Shown here: positions 54,370-64,000 of the stretch, one piece after another
Numbering within the stretch: the first letter of the stretch is position 1
How the letters are laid out: each line of letters opens with the position of its first letter
DNA from: Mycobacterium xenopi
GTDB lineage: Bacteria; Actinomycetota; Actinomycetes; Mycobacteriales; Mycobacteriaceae
Assembly: GCF_009936235.1 (NCBI RefSeq)
Contig: NZ_AP022314.1
Location: 2,542,001 to 2,606,000, forward strand
DNA: 64,000 nt
Direction of reading: 5' to 3'
The notes under the pieces: generated by a model
Databases searched by the model: none
What the model was told of the DNA's origin: nothing
Seen by the model: only the letters and a program-made list of their open reading frames with translations
Position numbers and translations under genes: made by a program

Positions 54370-55305
54370 CTAGCGGACCAGACGGACGTCTTGGTCGCTA
54401 CTGACCAGCTCACCGATCATGGCGGCCAGCCGCCGGTAGGGCGCGTCGCGGCCGCTTGAGGACCGAAACACCAGCCCGATCCGCCGACCGGGCCGCGGTG
54501 ACGCGAACTGCGCGAGGCCCAGTCGGCTGCGCGCCGCCTCGACGGGCACCGCGCTCTGCGGGATCAACGTCACGCCGAGCCCGCCCGTCACGCATTGCAC
54601 TGCCGTCGCCAGCGACGCCGCCCTGGTATTAGCCACCTCGGCCCGGATGCCCGCCTTGTGGCACACGTCCAGCGCCTGATCGCGCAGGCAGTGGCCCTCG
54701 TCGAGCAACAGCAGCGGCAGGTGCGCCAGCGCCGTCGGCGGCACCCGCCGCTTGCCGGACAGCGGATGCCCCGGGGGCAGCGCGAGCACGAAGTCCTCGT
54801 CGTAGATAGGGACCGCGGTCAGGCCGCTGGTTTCCGCGGGCAATGCGATCAACGCGGCGTCCAGGGCACCCTCCCGCAGCGCCGCCAGCAGTCGCTCGGT
54901 CTGGTCCTCGACCACCCGCAACGTCAGCGCCGGCAGCCGCTCGGCGAGCCCGGCCAGCACGGTCGGCAGTACGTAGGGCGCCACCGTGGGGATCAGCCCC
55001 AGCCGCAGGCTGCCCTGTAGCGGGTCGGACGCCCCGGCCGCGGCCGCGGTGAACGCGTCGACAGCCTCGAGCACGGCCCGGGCGTGCGGCAGCAGCTGCC
55101 TGCCCTCCGGCGTCAAGAACACGCGCCGAGTCGACCGCTCGATCAACCGGACGCCAAGCCCGCTTTCCAGACCGGCCAGCGCCTGCGACAACGTCGACTG
55201 ACTCACCCCGAGAGCGCTTGCGGCGCTGCCGAAATGCTGTTTCTCGGCCACCGCCGCGAACGCCCGGAGTCCAGCGAGGGTCGGCTGATAACTCTTATCG
55301 GCCAT
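54370..55305 (-). CDS. oxyR: LysR-family peroxide sensor
   Basis: A 311-residue LysR regulator. The HTH is [24 protein letters not shown]. Redox cysteines are C206 and C215 ([14 protein letters not shown]), spaced nine residues apart as in E. coli OxyR (199/208). It is divergent from ahpC. Unlike M. tuberculosis, where oxyR is a pseudogene, this frame is intact. ATG 55305 lies inside the OxyR palindrome, implying autoregulation. Confidence 0.92.
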   Translation of the reverse strand: MADKSYQPTLAGLRAFAAVAEKQHFGSAASALGVSQSTLSQALAGLESGLGVRLIERSTRRVFLTPEGRQLLPHARAVLEAVDAFTAAAAGASDPLQGSLRLGLIPTVAPYVLPTVLAGLAERLPALTLRVVEDQTERLLAALREGALDAALIALPAETSGLTAVPIYDEDFVLALPPGHPLSGKRRVPPTALAHLPLLLLDEGHCLRDQALDVCHKAGIRAEVANTRAASLATAVQCVTGGLGVTLIPQSAVPVEAARSRLGLAQFASPRPGRRIGLVFRSSSGRDAPYRRLAAMIGELVSSDQDVRLVR

Positions 55306-55314
55306 ATCGATAAG
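55294..55314. promoter_or_regulatory. OxyR-binding palindrome
   Basis: CTTATCG-gccatat-CGATAAG, a 7+7 perfect inverted repeat of the T-N11-A LysR type, matching the known mycobacterial OxyR site. It overlaps the oxyR start codon and lies about 100 bases before ahpC. Confidence 0.85.
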
Positions 55315-55414
55315 TATAGTGGCATATATCACCTTTAATTCAAAGTGGAGTTACGGCAGCATGGTGGTGAGACAAAAGGTTCTGCCTGTTCGTGATCGTG
55401 ATCGAAGGAGTGAC

Positions 55415-56002
55415 ATGGCCCTGTTGACCATTGGCGACCAGTTCCCCGCCTACCGGCTCACCGCGCTGATCGGTGGTGATCTGTCGAAGGTCGACGCCAA
55501 GCAGCCCGGCGACTACTTCACCACCATCTCCAGCGACGACTATCCGGGCAAGTGGCGGGTGATTTTCTTCTGGCCCAAGGACTTTACGTTCGTGTGCCCG
55601 ACAGAGATCGCGACGTTCGGCAAGCTCAACGACGAGTTCGAGGATCGCGACGCGAAGGTGTTGGGAGTCTCGGTCGACAGCGAATTCGTGCACTTCCACT
55701 GGCGGGTCCAGCACGAGGACCTCAAGACGCTGCCGTTCCCGATGCTTTCCGACATCAAGCGCGAGCTGGTGACCGCCACCGGCGCGCTCAACGACGAGGG
55801 TGTCGCCGACCGGGTGACATTCATCGTCGACCCGAACAACGAAATCCAATTCGTGTCGGTGACCGCGGGTTCGGTGGGCCGCAATGTTGACGAGGTGCTG
55901 CGCGTGCTCGATGCGCTGCAGTCCGACGAGCTGTGCGCGTGCAACTGGCGCAAGGGTGACCCGACCATCGACGCCGCCGAAGAGCTCAGGAAGTCGGCAT
56001 GA
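55415..56002 (+). CDS. ahpC: Alkyl hydroperoxide reductase C (peroxiredoxin)
   Basis: A 195-residue peroxiredoxin identical in length to M. tuberculosis AhpC. Peroxidatic Cys61 is in [10 protein letters not shown]; Cys174 and Cys176 are in ELCACNW near the C-terminus. It reduces peroxides and peroxynitrite and is recycled by AhpD. ATG 55415 follows AAGGAG. It is divergent from oxyR and followed by ahpD 50 bases later. Confidence 0.97.
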   Translation: MALLTIGDQFPAYRLTALIGGDLSKVDAKQPGDYFTTISSDDYPGKWRVIFFWPKDFTFVCPTEIATFGKLNDEFEDRDAKVLGVSVDSEFVHFHWRVQHEDLKTLPFPMLSDIKRELVTATGALNDEGVADRVTFIVDPNNEIQFVSVTAGSVGRNVDEVLRVLDALQSDELCACNWRKGDPTIDAAEELRKSA

Positions 56003-56051
56003 TGAGCCGCGTTGGCGACGATGCAGAGCGAACCATGAGGAGGAGCGGCGC

Positions 56052-56588
56052 ATGAGCATCGAGAACCTCAAGTCCGCGCTGCCCGAATACGCCAAGGACC
56101 TCAAGCTCAACCTGGGTTCGATCACCCGCACCACGGCGCTCAACGAAGAGCAGCTGTGGGGCACCCTGTTAGCCAGCGCGGCAGCGACCCGAAACACCCA
56201 GGTGCTCGCCGAGATTGGCGCAGAAGCCGCCGACTACCTGTCCGCCGAGGCTTATCAGGCGGCACTGGGCGCCGCGGCCATCATGGGTATGAACAACGTG
56301 TTCTACCGCGCCCGCGGCTTTCTGGGTGGCCAGTACGACGACCTGCGCCCCGGCCTTCGGATGAACATCATCGCCAATCCCGGTGTCGACAAAGCCAACT
56401 TCGAGCTGTGGTCGTTCGCGGTGTCGTCGATCAACGGCTGCCCGGATTGCGTCAACGCGCACGAACGCACGCTGCGCGACGCAGGTGTGGGCCGGGAGAC
56501 AATCTACGAGGCGTTGAAGGTCGCCGCGATAGTCGCCGGCGTGGCGCAAGCGACCACCACCGCGCAGGCGTTGGCCGCCGCCAGCTGA
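56052..56588 (+). CDS. ahpD: Alkyl hydroperoxide reductase D
   Basis: A 178-residue AhpD. The catalytic network is complete: E118, C130, C133 and H137 ([22 protein letters not shown]). It transfers electrons from lipoylated Lpd/SucB to AhpC. AGGAGG precedes ATG 56052. Operon with ahpC under OxyR. Confidence 0.97.
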   Translation: MSIENLKSALPEYAKDLKLNLGSITRTTALNEEQLWGTLLASAAATRNTQVLAEIGAEAADYLSAEAYQAALGAAAIMGMNNVFYRARGFLGGQYDDLRPGLRMNIIANPGVDKANFELWSFAVSSINGCPDCVNAHERTLRDAGVGRETIYEALKVAAIVAGVAQATTTAQALAAAS

Positions 56589-56610
56589 CAAAGTTTGACA
56601 AGGTAATCCG

Positions 56611-57864
56611 GTGAGCGCGCCGGTGTGGGTCGAGCATGTGATCTGGTGGCAGGTCTATCCGCTCGGCTTCGTCGGCGCCTTTCCCGCACAGCGGCCACCG
56701 GAGTCCGGCGAGCATCGCTTGCGGCGCATCGCCGCGTGGTTTGACCACGTGATCGCCTTGGGCGCATCGGGTATTGCGTTGGGGCCGATCTTCGCCTCGC
56801 GCACCCACGGCTACGACACCACCGATCACTATCGCATCGACCCTCGGCTTGGCGACGACGCTGATTTCGACCACTTGGTCGCCGAAGCGCACCGGCGCGG
56901 CCTGCGTGTGCTGCTCGACGGAGTGTTCAACCACGTCGGCGTGGACTTTGCCCGTCGTAACGAGGCGTGGTTGCGCGACTACCCCTTCGAAGGCCACGCC
57001 GACCTTATCACGCTCAACCACGACAATCCCGAGGTCGCCGACTACACCGTCGACGTCATGCGGTATTGGCTTCGGCGCGGCGCTGACGGGTGGCGCTTGG
57101 ACGCGGCTTATGCTGTCCCGCAGCGATTTTGGGCTAACGTGTTACCGCGAGTGCGTGAGTCGCATCCCGGCGCGTGGTTCGTGGGTGAGCTCATTCACGG
57201 CGACTATCCCGCGGTGGTCGCAGAGGCCGCGTTCGATTCGGTCACCCAGTACGAGTTGTGGAAGGCGATCTGGAGCAGCCTCAACGACCGCAATTTCTAC
57301 GAGCTGGACTGGGCGTTGCAACGGCACAACACGTTTCTCGGTAGCTTTGCGCCGCTGACGTTTGTCGGCAATCACGACGTCACCCGTATCGCCAGCCGAC
57401 TCGATCATCCTGGCCATGTGGCCCTTGCCGTGGTGATCCTGATGACCGTCGGCGGGATTCCCAGCGTGTATGCCGGTGACGAGTTCGGTTATCAGGGTGT
57501 CAAGGAGCAGCGGTTCGGCGGCGACGACGCGGTGCGCCCGGAGTTCGGTCCTCCCCCGCTGCCGGTGGACGAGCGCGGGGCGCAACTGTGGACGCTGCAC
57601 CAGTACCTCATCGGGCTGCGGCGACGTTACCCGTGGCTGCATGCCGCGTCGACAACGGCGCTGCGGCTCGACAACCGGCAGTACGTGTACCGGGCCTTCC
57701 GCGGCGACGAGGCGCTGATCGTGGCTCTCAACGTCGACGACGCGCCGCTGCACACGAGCGTCCCCCGAGCGCAGGTGATCGCCGGGTCGAACGCGCCGCC
57801 CAGGGAAATCGTCGACACCGTGGTGGTGGAACCGCACGGCTGGCGCATCCTGCGGCCTACCTGA
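56611..57864 (+). CDS. Glycoside hydrolase family 13 (alpha-glucosidase/amylase-like)
   Basis: A 417-residue GH13 enzyme starting at GTG 56611. The (beta/alpha)8 motifs are GVFNHVG, GWRLDAAYAV (nucleophile D164), WFVGELIHG (acid/base E193) and FVGNHDVTRI (transition-state D256). It is short, with a small C-terminal beta domain. It acts on alpha-1,4 glucosidic substrates or trehalose-like sugars; specificity is uncertain. Cytosolic. It begins 22 bases after ahpD and overlaps the convergent DUF1810 gene by 8 bases. Confidence 0.87.
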   Translation: MSAPVWVEHVIWWQVYPLGFVGAFPAQRPPESGEHRLRRIAAWFDHVIALGASGIALGPIFASRTHGYDTTDHYRIDPRLGDDADFDHLVAEAHRRGLRVLLDGVFNHVGVDFARRNEAWLRDYPFEGHADLITLNHDNPEVADYTVDVMRYWLRRGADGWRLDAAYAVPQRFWANVLPRVRESHPGAWFVGELIHGDYPAVVAEAAFDSVTQYELWKAIWSSLNDRNFYELDWALQRHNTFLGSFAPLTFVGNHDVTRIASRLDHPGHVALAVVILMTVGGIPSVYAGDEFGYQGVKEQRFGGDDAVRPEFGPPPLPVDERGAQLWTLHQYLIGLRRRYPWLHAASTTALRLDNRQYVYRAFRGDEALIVALNVDDAPLHTSVPRAQVIAGSNAPPREIVDTVVVEPHGWRILRPT

Positions 57865-58288
57865 GCCGCTTGAGCGTCAGCGGGTCTTCCTCGCCGCCGT
57901 AGTACTTGTCGAGCAGCGCGACGAAATCCCGGTTGTCGTCGGTAGCACGGCCGAACAGCGTCATCGACGAGCGCACCTTGAGGTCATCGGGAGAGCCGAA
58001 GATGTCGTGGATCGAGCGGCCCTGGATCGCGTTGACCAGCCGGGCACACTCGTGCAGCCGCGGCCCGAGGATGTGGTGGGCAAGGTAGGCCCGGGCCTCC
58101 TCCAGCGAGGAGATTGCATAGCGCGCGGCCATCGGGCTGCTGCCCAGCCCGGCCAGCTGCGGAAAGATGAACCAGATCCAGTGGCTGCGTTTGCGGCCGG
58201 CGCGCAGCTCCTCGACTACGGTGTGGTAGACGCCGGCCTGCGCGTCCACGAAACGCTGCAGATCGAAGGGGTCAGGTGCGGATCTCAT
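57857..58288 (-). CDS. DUF1810 protein (Rv1873-like)
   Basis: A 143-residue protein: [82 protein letters not shown]. This is the full DUF1810 domain and matches M. tuberculosis Rv1873. Function unknown. ATG 58288 shares two bases with the ATG of the opposite-strand lldD2 gene, so the mRNAs would be leaderless or overlap at their 5' ends. Confidence 0.82.
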   Translation of the reverse strand: MRSAPDPFDLQRFVDAQAGVYHTVVEELRAGRKRSHWIWFIFPQLAGLGSSPMAARYAISSLEEARAYLAHHILGPRLHECARLVNAIQGRSIHDIFGSPDDLKVRSSMTLFGRATDDNRDFVALLDKYYGGEEDPLTLKRLR

Positions 58289-59534
58289 GTCACCACGGTT
58301 GCACAGACGCCTGCCCGCAGTGCGCGACCTCGCGCCGCTAATCCGGGTCCGCGGACCTCGACTCGACCGCACTCAGCGCCGGCTCGATGCCGCACTGACT
58401 ATCGACGACCTGCGACGTCTGGCTAGGCGACGCACTCCGCAAGCGGCGTTCGACTACGCCGATGGTGCCGCTGACGACGAGATCTCTTTAGATCGTGCGC
58501 GACAAGCCTTCCGTGACATCGAGTTTCATCCGGCGATCCTGCGCGACGTCAGTACCGTTCGTACCGGCTGGGACGTCCTCGGGGCGCCGGTGGCGTTGCC
58601 GTTCGCGATCGCGCCGACCGGCTTCACCCGGTTGATGCACGCCGCTGGCGAAATGGCGGGCGCCCGGGCAGCGGCCGCCGCGGGGATCCCGTTTTCGCTG
58701 TCCACGCTGGCAACCGCTTCGATCGAAGACGTGGCGACATGGATTCCGCACGGCCGCAAATGGTTTCAGCTCTACATGTGGCGAGACCGCGACCGGTCGA
58801 TGGCTTTGGTGCGGAGAGCCGCCGAAGCCGGATTCGACACGCTGTTGGTCACCGTCGACGTGCCGGTCGCCGGCGCGCGGCTGCGCGATACCCGCAACGG
58901 GATGACGATCCCGCCGTCGTTGACGCTTCGCACCGTGCTCGACGCTTGCGTCCGCCCGCGCTGGTGGTTCGACCTCTTGACCACGGAGCCACTGGCATTC
59001 GCATCCCTGGACCACTGGCCGGGCACCGTCGCCGAATACCTCGACACCATGTTCGATCCCAGTGTCACATTCGACGATCTGGCGTGGGTCAAAACCCAAT
59101 GGCCCGGCACCCTCGTGGTGAAGGGAATCCAGACTCTCGACGACGCCCGCGCCGTGGTGGAGATCGGCGTCGACGGTATCGTGTTGTCCAATCATGGTGG
59201 GCGCCAGCTGGATCGGGCCCCGGTGCCGTTTCATCTGCTGCCCTCGGTGGCTCGCGAGTTCGGCGGTGACACCGTGATCCTGCTGGACACCGGCATCATG
59301 TCGGGCGCCGATATCGTCGCCGCGATTGCCCTTGGCGCACGCTGCACGCTGATCGGGCGCGCCTACCTGTACGGGTTGATGGCCGGCGGCGAAGCCGGTG
59401 TGCGACGCGCGATCGAAATCCTGACGGGACAGTTGACCCGTACGATGCGGCTGCTGGGTGTCACGTGCCTGGAGGAGCTGTCACCCAAGCATGTGACCCA
59501 ATTGCGCCGCCTGGTGCCGTTATCAACAGCGTGA
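58287..59534 (+). CDS. lldD2: L-lactate dehydrogenase, FMN-dependent (quinone-linked)
   Basis: A 415-residue FMN alpha-hydroxyacid dehydrogenase, close in length and sequence to LldD2 (Rv1872c). Motifs: [43 protein letters not shown], and the active-site loop [15 protein letters not shown] with catalytic His and the following Arg. It oxidises L-lactate to pyruvate and feeds electrons to the respiratory chain. It is head-to-head with the DUF1810 gene, with overlapping start codons. Confidence 0.92.
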   Translation: MSPRLHRRLPAVRDLAPLIRVRGPRLDRTQRRLDAALTIDDLRRLARRRTPQAAFDYADGAADDEISLDRARQAFRDIEFHPAILRDVSTVRTGWDVLGAPVALPFAIAPTGFTRLMHAAGEMAGARAAAAAGIPFSLSTLATASIEDVATWIPHGRKWFQLYMWRDRDRSMALVRRAAEAGFDTLLVTVDVPVAGARLRDTRNGMTIPPSLTLRTVLDACVRPRWWFDLLTTEPLAFASLDHWPGTVAEYLDTMFDPSVTFDDLAWVKTQWPGTLVVKGIQTLDDARAVVEIGVDGIVLSNHGGRQLDRAPVPFHLLPSVAREFGGDTVILLDTGIMSGADIVAAIALGARCTLIGRAYLYGLMAGGEAGVRRAIEILTGQLTRTMRLLGVTCLEELSPKHVTQLRRLVPLSTA

Positions 59535-59636
59535 CGTCGGTGGTGGGGTAACGTCGTGGGTTGCTGACCGAGCCGTCGCCGGTGGGTGTCGCGGCACGTT
59601 TGCCGCAGCGCCCAGTGGCGAAGACGGGAGACAGCC

Positions 59637-59927
59637 ATGAAGGGCTGCATCATCGCAGGAGCGGCTGCGCTGCTGATGGCCGCGTCACTGGTCGTCTCAG
59701 CGCCGTCGGCGCGCGCTGGCTGCCTGTACGGCGGCCCCGTTCTCGGCAAGTGCGATGGACCCGTCCAGCCTGACGGCTCCTGGCAACGTTGCGTGGTGGT
59801 CACCCGCTTGGTCCCCAGCGGTCTTAGTTCCTATCTGGTACCCGACAGGCACTGCGAATTGATGGGTCCTGACCAGCACCCTTGGGATCCTGCCTTCGCC
59901 TACCCACCGGCGCACATCGACGACTGA
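59637..59927 (+). CDS. Small secreted cysteine protein with CDGP motif
   Basis: A 96-residue precursor: signal peptide (CIIAGAAALLMAASLVVSAPSARA, cleavage near residue 27), then a short domain with GKCDGPVQPDGSWQRCVVV and RHCELM, giving two or more disulphides. The CDGP-type motif is known from small secreted mycobacterial proteins of unknown role. GGGAG lies six bases before ATG 59637. Confidence 0.72.
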   Translation: MKGCIIAGAAALLMAASLVVSAPSARAGCLYGGPVLGKCDGPVQPDGSWQRCVVVTRLVPSGLSSYLVPDRHCELMGPDQHPWDPAFAYPPAHIDD

Positions 59928-59964
59928 GCCGAACCGTTTGGGCCAGCGCGAGCACAGTCCGCCT

Positions 59965-60699
59965 CTACACCGGCACCCCGACGAGTTCCACCGCACTGTC
60001 GGTGGCCGCCGGCCGGATGTCGCCGGCGTCGTCCAGGCCGGCCAAATCACGCCATGCGCGGATCGCGTGACGGGTGAGCTCGACGATGCGGCTTGCCATG
60101 GCGCCGCCGGTGGCGAGCGCGTGGGCGCGCAATGCGTGAGCGGTCACCTCTTCGACAGTCACCCTGAGATGGGTGTCGACCAGCACGGTCGACTCGGATG
60201 CGGCTCGGACGGCATAGAGTCCGGCGGCGTTGAGGGTCGGGGATATCGCGCGGGCGCCGCGGTCAGCGGCCTCCCATTCGGCAAGAGCCGGCTTGTGGCC
60301 CGAAGCCGCGGCGCGGTGCAACCCGGCAATGTCGAGGATCGCTTTGACCGCAGTGATTTTCGCGAATCGAACCACACCCCACGTCGGATTGCTGAGCAGT
60401 TCTGCCAACCAGGCGTGGATCACGGTGTCGGGCACATCGGCGGTTCCCACGGTCTGCCAGGCCAATTCGAGAGCCAGCATGCTGTTCGTGGGTGACAGGT
60501 AGCCATCGGGCCCGGCCAGCAGGTCGTTACAGGCTTGAACGAGGACGGCGAGCGGTCGGGCCGAGCACGTTGGGAAGTCGGTGATCTCTGTTTCGCCGTT
60601 GACGTAGGAGATCACGTTCATCGCACAACCCTTGCCCGATCCCGGCCGATGAGATCCTTTCGCCAACCTCAACGGGTGGGTGATGCGGTCGAGGTCCAT
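59965..60699 (-). CDS. Hypothetical alpha-helical protein
   Basis: A 244-residue protein with no recognised domain. It starts MDLDRITHPLRLAKGSHRPGSGKGCAMNVISYVNGE and continues as Ala/Leu-rich helices (LALELAWQTVG, ATGGAMASRIVELTRHAIRAWRDL). ATG 60624 (MNVISY) is an alternative start. The N-terminal basic Gly/Ser stretch followed by a G-K-G-C-A-M-N motif is conserved-looking, and may be a small nucleotide or protein-binding element. No signal peptide. Function unknown. Confidence 0.55.
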   Translation of the reverse strand: MDLDRITHPLRLAKGSHRPGSGKGCAMNVISYVNGETEITDFPTCSARPLAVLVQACNDLLAGPDGYLSPTNSMLALELAWQTVGTADVPDTVIHAWLAELLSNPTWGVVRFAKITAVKAILDIAGLHRAAASGHKPALAEWEAADRGARAISPTLNAAGLYAVRAASESTVLVDTHLRVTVEEVTAHALRAHALATGGAMASRIVELTRHAIRAWRDLAGLDDAGDIRPAATDSAVELVGVPV

Positions 60700-60775
60700 T
60701 TTGGGCAGCCCCTTTCCTGTCTAGTGCTTTAGACGGCCGAGCCGCTCATTGCGTTCACATCGGGCCGCCAATGTG

Positions 60776-60855
60776 TGTAACCGGTCTATATGGTTACAGC
60801 TTATGGTTACAGCTTGCGGCTCGCCGTGAAACCTGTCAAGGTGGTTACATGACGT
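60776..60855. promoter_or_regulatory. Repeated GGTTACA elements upstream of the CGNR regulator
   Basis: TGTAACC at 60776-60782 is inverted relative to GGTTACA at 60792-60798. A 13-bp tandem repeat TATGGTTACAGCT occupies 60789-60801 and 60802-60814. Another GGTTACA overlaps the ATG at 60849. Likely binding sites for an autoregulator. Confidence 0.55.
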
Positions 60856-61409
60856 TTGTGTTCGTCAGCGGTCGCCCTTGCCTGGACTTCGCCGGCACCC
60901 TGAAATCGCGGCACGGTCCAGCGCCTCAGGAACTGTTGTCGCGGCCTGCGCTGCTGTCAGATTGGGCACGCCAGGCGAGGTTGCTCGACACCGTGATCGA
61001 GGTCACTGACGACGATCTCGCGGCCGCGTTGGCATTGCGTGAGGCCATCTACCACACGGTTACGGCGCGGCTCGAGCGCCGCCGGCCCAAACCCGCCGAC
61101 GTCGACCTGCTCAACGAGCATGCGTCCCAACGCCCGCTTACCCTGCGCTTGCAGCGAACCGGATCGGTCCGCCGCGAGGGCACCGCGCCGCAACTGCTGG
61201 CCACCCTGGCCGCGGATGTCCTCGACCTGCTCGCAGGTGCCGATATCGACAACGTCAAACGGTGCGCCCACCCGGGCTGCACTCGTCTGTACGTAGATGC
61301 GTCACGGGCCAAAACCCGGCATTGGTGCGGGATGAGCACCTGCGGTAACCGCGCGAAGGTGGAGGCTTTCCGCGCGCGTCAGCGCGCGGCGGGCCGGGCG
61401 TCGACGTGA
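60849..61409 (+). CDS. CGNR zinc-finger (ABATE-type) regulator
   Basis: A 186-residue protein. The N-terminal ABATE domain (about 5-130: RPCLDFAGTLKSRHG, LALREAIYHTVTARL) is followed by the CGNR zinc finger (RCAHPGCTRLYVDASRAKTRHWCGMSTCGNRAKVEAFRAR) with four cysteines and the defining C-G-N-R. CGNR proteins are thought to be stress-responsive DNA-binding regulators. Repeated GGTTACA elements at its promoter and over its start codon suggest autoregulation. Confidence 0.85.
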   Translation: MTFVFVSGRPCLDFAGTLKSRHGPAPQELLSRPALLSDWARQARLLDTVIEVTDDDLAAALALREAIYHTVTARLERRRPKPADVDLLNEHASQRPLTLRLQRTGSVRREGTAPQLLATLAADVLDLLAGADIDNVKRCAHPGCTRLYVDASRAKTRHWCGMSTCGNRAKVEAFRARQRAAGRAST

Positions 61410-61415
61410 CGGTGG

Positions 61416-62246
61416 TTACCTGGGGCCAGGAGTCGGCTGGATCCGGTCGGCGCGGGTGTAGACGTTCATCGAGTCGCCGCGCAAAAACGCCACCAGGGTC
61501 AGCCCCGATTGGCTGGCCAGGTCGACCGCCAGCGACGAGGGCGCGGAGACAGCCGCCAGCACGGGAATACCGGCCATCACCGCCTTCTGGCACAATTCGA
61601 ACGATGCGCGGCCGCTGACCAGCAGCACCGTGGCAGTCAGCGGTATGCGGTTGTGCTCCAGTGCCCAACCGATCACCTTGTCCACGGCGTTGTGCCGGCC
61701 GACGTCCTCGCGTACCGTCAGCAGCGCGCCGTCCACGGTGAACAGAGCCGCCGCATGCAGTCCGCCAGTGCTGGCGAATACCGCCTGCTCCTCGCGCAGC
61801 CGAATAGGCATGGCCGACAACGTTTCCGCCGCGATGGTCGACGGGTCATCGCCCGGACAGTAGCGGCTGGTCAGCTGGACCGCCTCCAGCGATGCCTTGC
61901 CGCACACACCGCACGAGGAGGTGGTGTAGAAGTTACGGGCATCGGGTATCGCAATGCCGGGCGAAAGCGACACGTCGAGCACGTTGTAGGTGTTGGCGCC
62001 ATCCGGGCCGTTGCCACGACAATACCGCGCCCCGACCACGTCGTCACGGTGTGCGATGATCCCCTCGGTCAACAAAAAACCTTGCGCCAGTTCGATATCC
62101 GACCCCGGTGTGCGCATCGTGACGGCGATGGGGGCGCCGTTCAACCGGAGCTCCAACGGCTCCTCCACGACTAGGGTCTCAGACCGGTCCGTCGCGCCGC
62201 CGGTCCAGACATGCTGCGCGCGCCGCCGGGCCGTCACCCTGCCCAT
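61416..62246 (-). CDS. fdhD: Formate dehydrogenase accessory sulphurtransferase
   Basis: A 276-residue FdhD. The key loop [10 protein letters not shown] holds the C-x2-C cysteines that pass sulphur to the bis-MGD molybdenum cofactor. Other conserved blocks: [51 protein letters not shown]. It overlaps the fdhF stop by 13 bases on the same strand, so the two are expressed together. Cytosolic. Confidence 0.93.
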   Translation of the reverse strand: MGRVTARRRAQHVWTGGATDRSETLVVEEPLELRLNGAPIAVTMRTPGSDIELAQGFLLTEGIIAHRDDVVGARYCRGNGPDGANTYNVLDVSLSPGIAIPDARNFYTTSSCGVCGKASLEAVQLTSRYCPGDDPSTIAAETLSAMPIRLREEQAVFASTGGLHAAALFTVDGALLTVREDVGRHNAVDKVIGWALEHNRIPLTATVLLVSGRASFELCQKAVMAGIPVLAAVSAPSSLAVDLASQSGLTLVAFLRGDSMNVYTRADRIQPTPGPR

Positions 62247-64000
62247 TGAGCGGGCTCCAACCGGACGACGATCGCCTTGGACACCGGCGTATTCGACTTG
62301 GCGGCAACATGGTCCAGCGCTACCAGCGAATTGGTCTCGGGATAGTACGCGGCAGCGTTGCCCACCGGTGTCGGATAACCGATCACCATGAAATCCTTCG
62401 CCCGGCGCTCCTGCACCCGACCATCAGCACCGGTGAACTCCGAAATCAGGTCGACACGGTCACCCTCGCGCAGACCGAAGGCCGCTAAGTCGGCCGGGTT
62501 GACGAATACCACCCGGCGACCACCCTTGACCCCGCGGTAGCGGTCATCCAGGCCGTAGATCGTGGTGTTGTACTGGTCGTGGCTGCGCAGCGTCTGCAGC
62601 ACCAGCCGGCCGGGCGGCACCGGAACCCACTGTAGCGGGTTCACAACGAAGTTGGCTTTGCCTGTGCTGGTGGGGAATTCGCGTGCGTCGCGCGGTGGGT
62701 GCGGAAGCTGGAAACCGTCGGGCTGGCGCACTCTGGCGTTGTAGTCCTCGCAGCCGGGCACCACGTCGGCGATCGCATCGCGGATGGTGTCGTAGTCGGC
62801 GTTGAACATCTCCCACGGCACCGGGTGCTGCGGCCCGAGCAGCGTGCGCGCCAGCTGGCAGACGATGGCGACCTCGCTGCGCACTTGGTCGCTGGGCGGG
62901 TGCAGGCTGCCCCGCGACAGGTGCACCATCGACATTGAATCTTCGACGGAGACTTGCTGTTTGACCCCATTTTGGACGTCGCGGTCGGTACGGCCCAGCG
63001 ACGGCAGTATCAGCGCCGTCGCGCCGTGCACGATATGGCTGCGGTTCAGCTTCGTCGAAACCTGCACGGTCAGTGAACAATTCCGCAGAGCCGACGCGGT
63101 GGCGGCGGTGTCCGGTGTGGCCAACGCGAAATTGCCGCCCATGCCCATGAACACCTTGGCCTTGCCGTCGCGCATGGCGCGGATGGCGTTGACGGTGTCC
63201 AGGCCGTGCTCACGCGGGCTGACGATCCCGAAGCGCCGGTCCAAGGCGGCCAGGAACGACTCGGGCATCTGCTCCCAGATGCCCATCGTCCGGTCGCCCT
63301 GGACGTTGGAATGTCCACGGACGGGGCACAATCCGGCACCGGGCTTGCCGATCATGCCTCGCATCAGGAGTACGTTGCTGATCTCGGCGATCGTGGGCAC
63401 CGCGTGACGGTGCTGGGTGAGCCCCATCGCCCAGCACACCACCGTGCGTTGCGACGCGGCCAGCATCGCGGCGACCCTGTGCAGCTGCTGCCGGTCGACG
63501 CCGGTCGCCTCCACCACGGTGTCGAGGTCGACTGCGCGGGTGTTCGCTTCGTAGGCTTCGAAATTCGCGCAATGCGCTGCGATGAAGTCCCGGTCGACGA
63601 CGGTGCCTGGCGCGTGGTCGTCGGCTTCCAGCAGCAGTCTGCCCAGACCGGCGAATAGCGCCATATCGCCGCCGAGGCGGATTTGCACGAATTCGTCGGC
63701 GATCGGGACACCGTGTCCCAGCAGCCCGTGGACCTTCTGGGGATCCTTGAACCGGATCAGGCCCGCTTCGGGCAACGGGTTGACCGCGACGATGCGGGCG
63801 CCGTTGCTCTTGGCCTTCTCCAACACCGACAGCATGCGCGGATGGTTGGTGCCGGGGTTTTGGCCGGCGATGACGATCAGGTCGGCGTTGACGACGTCTG
63901 CGACGCTTACCGAGCCCTTGCCGATCCCGATTGTTTCGCTCAACGCCGCGCCGGAGGACTCGTGGCACATGTTCGAGCAGTCCGGCAGGTTGTTGGTGCC
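62234..64000 (-). CDS. fdhF: Formate dehydrogenase alpha subunit (FdhF/FdoG-type), 5' end outside window
   Basis: The last about 588 residues of a molybdopterin oxidoreductase. Visible: [30 protein letters not shown] (position of the Mo-ligand Cys next to His), [52 protein letters not shown], and the C-terminal MopB domain ([41 protein letters not shown]). The Fe-S N-terminus lies beyond the window edge. It oxidises formate or a related substrate. Partner fdhD is adjacent; it resembles Rv2900c. Confidence 0.9.
   Translation of the reverse strand, partial: GTNNLPDCSNMCHESSGAALSETIGIGKGSVSVADVVNADLIVIAGQNPGTNHPRMLSVLEKAKSNGARIVAVNPLPEAGLIRFKDPQKVHGLLGHGVPIADEFVQIRLGGDMALFAGLGRLLLEADDHAPGTVVDRDFIAAHCANFEAYEANTRAVDLDTVVEATGVDRQQLHRVAAMLAASQRTVVCWAMGLTQHRHAVPTIAEISNVLLMRGMIGKPGAGLCPVRGHSNVQGDRTMGIWEQMPESFLAALDRRFGIVSPREHGLDTVNAIRAMRDGKAKVFMGMGGNFALATPDTAATASALRNCSLTVQVSTKLNRSHIVHGATALILPSLGRTDRDVQNGVKQQVSVEDSMSMVHLSRGSLHPPSDQVRSEVAIVCQLARTLLGPQHPVPWEMFNADYDTIRDAIADVVPGCEDYNARVRQPDGFQLPHPPRDAREFPTSTGKANFVVNPLQWVPVPPGRLVLQTLRSHDQYNTTIYGLDDRYRGVKGGRRVVFVNPADLAAFGLREGDRVDLISEFTGADGRVQERRAKDFMVIGYPTPVGNAAAYYPETNSLVALDHVAAKSNTPVSKAIVVRLEPAQWAG

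Overview
The window is high-GC mycobacterial chromosome. The evidence is a dense run of recognisable Mycobacterium genes: antigen 85B (fbpB), rpfC, cyp140, bfrA, glnA3, lldD2, cinA, oxyR-ahpC-ahpD and fdhD/fdhF. Their order recalls the M. tuberculosis Rv1871-Rv1901 neighbourhood, interrupted by extra blocks. An intact oxyR, a CYP125-type P450 outside its usual locus, and IS630 and IS256 insertions suggest a (probably slow-growing) non-tuberculous species. The species itself cannot be named from the sequence alone.

Layout. 1-11 kb: SRPBCC, STAS, secreted/lipoprotein genes, a divergent HD-domain/GlxA-regulator pair, an SDR wrecked by three frameshifts, an enoyl-CoA hydratase, a frameshifted amidohydrolase, a beta-propeller lipoprotein, a class 3 lipase and an alpha/beta hydrolase. 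11-17 kb: cinA, a deleted remnant of lipJ, a macro-domain protein, a thiamine-binding-type protein, dtd, a hotdog-like protein and a methyltransferase. 17-31 kb: an oxidative lipid/steroid block with F420-type luciferase-like oxidoreductases, a hydroxysteroid-dehydrogenase-like SDR, a DapB-fold reductase, an MpaB oxygenase, TetR regulators, a nitronate-monooxygenase-like enzyme, a molybdopterin oxidoreductase, a CYP125-like P450 and a zinc alcohol dehydrogenase. Several promoters in this block carry palindromes of the KstR type. The block ends in a yceI gene split by an IS630-family element.

31-46 kb: a DUF4389 membrane protein, a frameshifted fatty acyl-AMP ligase, a Pro-rich membrane protein, fbpB, a membrane-protein gene split by an IS256-family element (8-bp target duplication), a paralogue of the 1.7-kb HTH-like gene, a frameshifted DUF6188-like gene, rpfC, SRPBCC, SDR, lppE-like, cyp140, and an HtrA-like protease with a frameshifted PDZ domain. 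46-55 kb: a minus-strand operon bfrA-MFS-CMD-glnA3-amidohydrolase with tandem IdeR-type iron boxes shared with divergent bfd, then a thioesterase/EthD/enoyl-CoA hydratase operon with a KstR-like site. 54-64 kb: oxyR, ahpC, ahpD, GH13, the head-to-head DUF1810/lldD2 pair, a CDGP-type secreted protein, a CGNR-type regulator with repeated GGTTACA elements, fdhD and the 3' part of fdhF.

Two themes unite the window. One is lipid/sterol oxidation under a KstR-like regulon. The other is iron/peroxide defence (bfrA/bfd, oxyR-ahpCD). A third observation is gene decay: at least nine single-base reading-frame breaks, one large deletion (lipJ) and two IS disruptions. The frame breaks lie mostly beside short G/C runs, so unpolished assembly errors must be separated from true pseudogenes. 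No tRNA, rRNA or CRISPR array was seen.
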